Of a stretch of 42,476 nt of DNA, positions 40,246-42,476 are shown one piece after another (within the stretch, counting starts at the first letter, position 1; every line of letters begins with the position of its first letter). The notes below the pieces were generated by a model. The model did no database searches. It was not told the origin of the DNA and was given only the letters and a program-made list of their open reading frames with translations. The translations under genes were made by a program, and so were the position numbers. The DNA is from Parachlamydiaceae bacterium (GTDB lineage: Bacteria > Chlamydiota > Chlamydiia > Chlamydiales > Parachlamydiaceae). The DNA lies in assembly GCA_030147755.1 (NCBI GenBank), contig JASBUW010000116.1, forward strand, positions 1-42,476, written 5' to 3'.

Positions 40246-42387
40246 ATGCGCAAACGCTTTTCGACTTACTTTCATAAGCTTTTATTATGGAATGGATTAC
40301 TGATTCTTGGTCTCTTGCCTTTATTGCTTTTTATTATTACCAATTATTTGACAGATATTAAACTCATTAATCTCGGTTTAATGGGATTGCAACGGCAAAC
40401 AATTTTGCAAAAATTGTCCGATTATTTTCCTCGCCACCGCTTAGCAGCTTCACACGCTAAAGAAGACGAGCATCAGCAAGATTTACAACACCTAAACCTC
40501 TTGATCGATCAGTATCTAAAACAATTGGCTAATCCTGCTTTTCCGGAATTAGAGACAACAACTCCTTTGCTGCAAGATACATGGACAGAGGCCAAAGAAA
40601 ACGCTTCCAATCCTAAGCATGAAGAGCTCATGGATCATGTACGCGCGGCTTTCAAGCAGATAGGAGAGCTTTATCATTTGTTTATGGATGCTAAAAAAGG
40701 TCCCTTTCATTTGGCTTTTATTTCACTCATTAATTTGCCTCATTTACAAGAAATGATTTATCAAGCTTCTTTTAATGCGAGTCATTATTTGAATGATCGG
40801 ACTTTACATATCGAAATGGCCGATCAACGTGATCATTTGGCCGCGACTCTTAAGTTTATTGAATTTCGGGTACAAGAGTTACAAGATCAGTTTTATAAAG
40901 CCGAAAATCATGAAAAATCCTTAGGAGAAGACTTTATTACACCTATTGCTTCCACTTATCAAGATTATCTTCAAGCTATCCAAACGTTACTTTCTACGAT
41001 CCAAAAGGATATTTTATCCACACGTGATCCCGTGATTTCAATAGAAGACGTGGTTTTTTTAGGATCTCAAGCGACTTCTCTCGGATCTAAGCTATGGAGT
41101 CAAACAAATGCAGAAATTGAAGATGATTTACTCTCTCTTAAACGGCACTTTACTTTCTATTTTTGGTTAGTACTAGGAATCAGTCTTTCTTTTATTTTGA
41201 GTGCGATTTACCTGAACTGGCATGTTTATAAACGCATGCTGCAACAGATTAAAAACATTCATTTTGCCATTGAAAATTTTACCCATGGACAAACAACAAG
41301 CCGAGTTTCAATGTCCCATGAAGATGAAATGAGGCCACTTGGCATCGCTTTTAATCAGATGGCACAGCATTTAGAAGCTTTGCTTTATCAATTTCATCAA
41401 TTGGTGAATGGAATTAAAATTTTAGCCGCCGGAGATCTTAATTTTCGTTTACCCACTCTTCACTCACACCACGAATTTAATCAAGTGGCGCAAGCTTTCA
41501 ATCACATGGTAGAAAGCTTTGAGATTATTATTAGCCGTTTACAGCAATTAGGGCTTATTGTCAGTAATTCAGCTCTTCAAGTGTCTACAGCCGCTCAAAA
41601 TCAAGAAAAAAGCATTATTGAACAAGAAACCACCACGCGTCAGATCGCAGTGGCTGCGCATGAAATTTCCGCTTCAGCCAAAGAATTTGCCCAAACCGTG
41701 CAAGACATTAGCCATACAGCAGAACAAGCGTCTTCTCTTGCTTTTGCAGGAAAAGAGTCTTTATCCAATATGGCTTCTATCATGCAACAATTAGTGGAAT
41801 CTGCTTCAAGCATTGCTTCAAGGCTCGCCATCTTAAGTGAAAAAGCGCATAATATCACCGATGTTATCACCCTTATCACGCGAGTGGCAGATCAAACCAA
41901 TTTAATTTCTTTAAATGCTGCCATTGAAGCTGAAAAAGCAGGTGAATATGGGCGCAGTTTTGCCGTGGTAGCTAAAGAAATTCGTCATTTATCCGACCAA
42001 ACGACGAATGCTACCTGGGATATTGAAAAAAACATTAACGAAATGATGGATGCTGTGTCTTCTAGTGTCATGGAAGTGGATGATTTCTCGCAAAGCATAC
42101 GTCAAGAAGTGAATCATATTCAAAACGTAATCACCCAGCTTTCTCATCTTATTGAACAGGTTCAAACCTTCACTAGTCATTTTGAAGTGATTAATCAAGG
42201 GATGAAAGGTCAATCTGTAGGCGCAGAACAAATCAATGAAGCGATCACTCAACTCAGTTTTGTAGCACGCGAATCAGCTGATTCTATTCACCAATTTTAT
42301 CAAACGATTCAACAACTCAATATGGCCGCTCAACAGCTGCGTCAGCTGACTCCACACCTTAAGACGTCTTCTTCTAAAATCTCTTAA
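40246..42387 (+). CDS. Methyl-accepting chemotaxis-type receptor
   Basis: A 713-residue receptor. An N-terminal helix (LLLWNGLLILGLLPLLLFII) and a second one near residues 303-325 enclose a large helical outer domain. A HAMP domain follows (about 326-385), then a second HAMP-like unit (386-428, LAAGDLNFRLPTL), then a signalling coiled coil. The tip is well kept (VADQTNLISLNAAIEAEKAG, then EYGRSFAVVAKEIRHL, about 546-582), the part that contacts CheA and CheW. No chemotaxis or flagellar gene lies in the window. In chlamydiae it may signal to another system or be a remnant. The ATG at 40246 follows ACCCCTAA without a clear ribosome site. Confidence 0.92.
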   Translation: MRKRFSTYFHKLLLWNGLLILGLLPLLLFIITNYLTDIKLINLGLMGLQRQTILQKLSDYFPRHRLAASHAKEDEHQQDLQHLNLLIDQYLKQLANPAFPELETTTPLLQDTWTEAKENASNPKHEELMDHVRAAFKQIGELYHLFMDAKKGPFHLAFISLINLPHLQEMIYQASFNASHYLNDRTLHIEMADQRDHLAATLKFIEFRVQELQDQFYKAENHEKSLGEDFITPIASTYQDYLQAIQTLLSTIQKDILSTRDPVISIEDVVFLGSQATSLGSKLWSQTNAEIEDDLLSLKRHFTFYFWLVLGISLSFILSAIYLNWHVYKRMLQQIKNIHFAIENFTHGQTTSRVSMSHEDEMRPLGIAFNQMAQHLEALLYQFHQLVNGIKILAAGDLNFRLPTLHSHHEFNQVAQAFNHMVESFEIIISRLQQLGLIVSNSALQVSTAAQNQEKSIIEQETTTRQIAVAAHEISASAKEFAQTVQDISHTAEQASSLAFAGKESLSNMASIMQQLVESASSIASRLAILSEKAHNITDVITLITRVADQTNLISLNAAIEAEKAGEYGRSFAVVAKEIRHLSDQTTNATWDIEKNINEMMDAVSSSVMEVDDFSQSIRQEVNHIQNVITQLSHLIEQVQTFTSHFEVINQGMKGQSVGAEQINEAITQLSFVARESADSIHQFYQTIQQLNMAAQQLRQLTPHLKTSSSKIS

Positions 42388-42422
42388 GTCACTCATCTTA
42401 CGCAAAAGGATAAAACGACAAA

Positions 42423-42476
42423 GTATATGTTCATGTGTACATAAAAAGACTGTTTGCCCTTTGTGCGGTAGCACTC
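42423..42476. mobile_element. Nested-palindrome MITE-like element, copy D, cut by window end
   Basis: The left end GTATATGTTCATGTGTACAT and the arm sequence GACTGTTTGCCCTTTGTGCG, one base different from the other copies, are present before the window stops. It begins 35 nt after the chemoreceptor-like gene. Confidence 0.75.

Noticed and set aside
42274-42474. Minus-strand reading frame at the window end
   Set aside because: It starts in element D and is antisense to the chemoreceptor-like gene.

Overview
The window reads as chromosome of an amoeba-associated chlamydia, most likely a member of the Parachlamydiaceae; the species cannot be fixed from sequence reading alone. Three things support this. 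First, there is a complete chlamydial-type V-ATPase operon in the order E, DUF2764-like, A, B, D, I, K (15233-22882), with a transaldolase gene nearby (7692-8654). Second, there are several eukaryote-like, effector-style proteins. Third, the DNA is AT-rich, with many small secreted proteins of unknown function.

Layout: 1-6.3 kb holds a small membrane protein and three large unrecognised proteins; two of them share a C-terminal-type domain. 6.3-9.1 kb holds a SEC-C/TPR protein, transaldolase and a zinc-ribbon protein. 9.4-15 kb holds a long helical protein followed by a minus-strand run of small secreted proteins: three paralogues with a central hydrophobic helix and a His/Ser/Tyr-rich tail, a lipoprotein and a 280-residue exported protein. 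15.2-22.9 kb is the V-ATPase operon behind a good housekeeping-type promoter. 23.2-28.7 kb holds a possible BTB-like protein and three tandem secreted paralogues; the first two were duplicated together with their promoter. 29.3-35.1 kb looks like an effector group: an unknown 621-residue protein, a small protein kinase and, divergent from it, an LRR-OTU (deubiquitinase-like) protein. 35.1-42.4 kb holds a CNNM-type membrane protein, a lipoprotein, a beta-lactamase-fold serine hydrolase, a membrane-anchored kinase-like protein with a membrane partner, and a chemoreceptor-like protein.

The intergenic DNA is unusually structured. The clearest find is a non-coding, nested-palindrome element of about 290 bp present four times (the fourth cut by the window end). 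Two copies are flanked by exact 8-bp direct repeats, so they look like mobile MITE-type insertions. Two further dispersed families occur: inverted repeats built from CTCTGTG units (four full copies, one remnant, one copy inside the V-ATPase operon) and 9-nt GGAC-type minisatellites. A separate 137-bp inverted repeat lies between two divergent genes. No rRNA, tRNA, CRISPR array, transposase or integrase gene was recognised.

All functional names come from motif recognition by eye. No database search was run.
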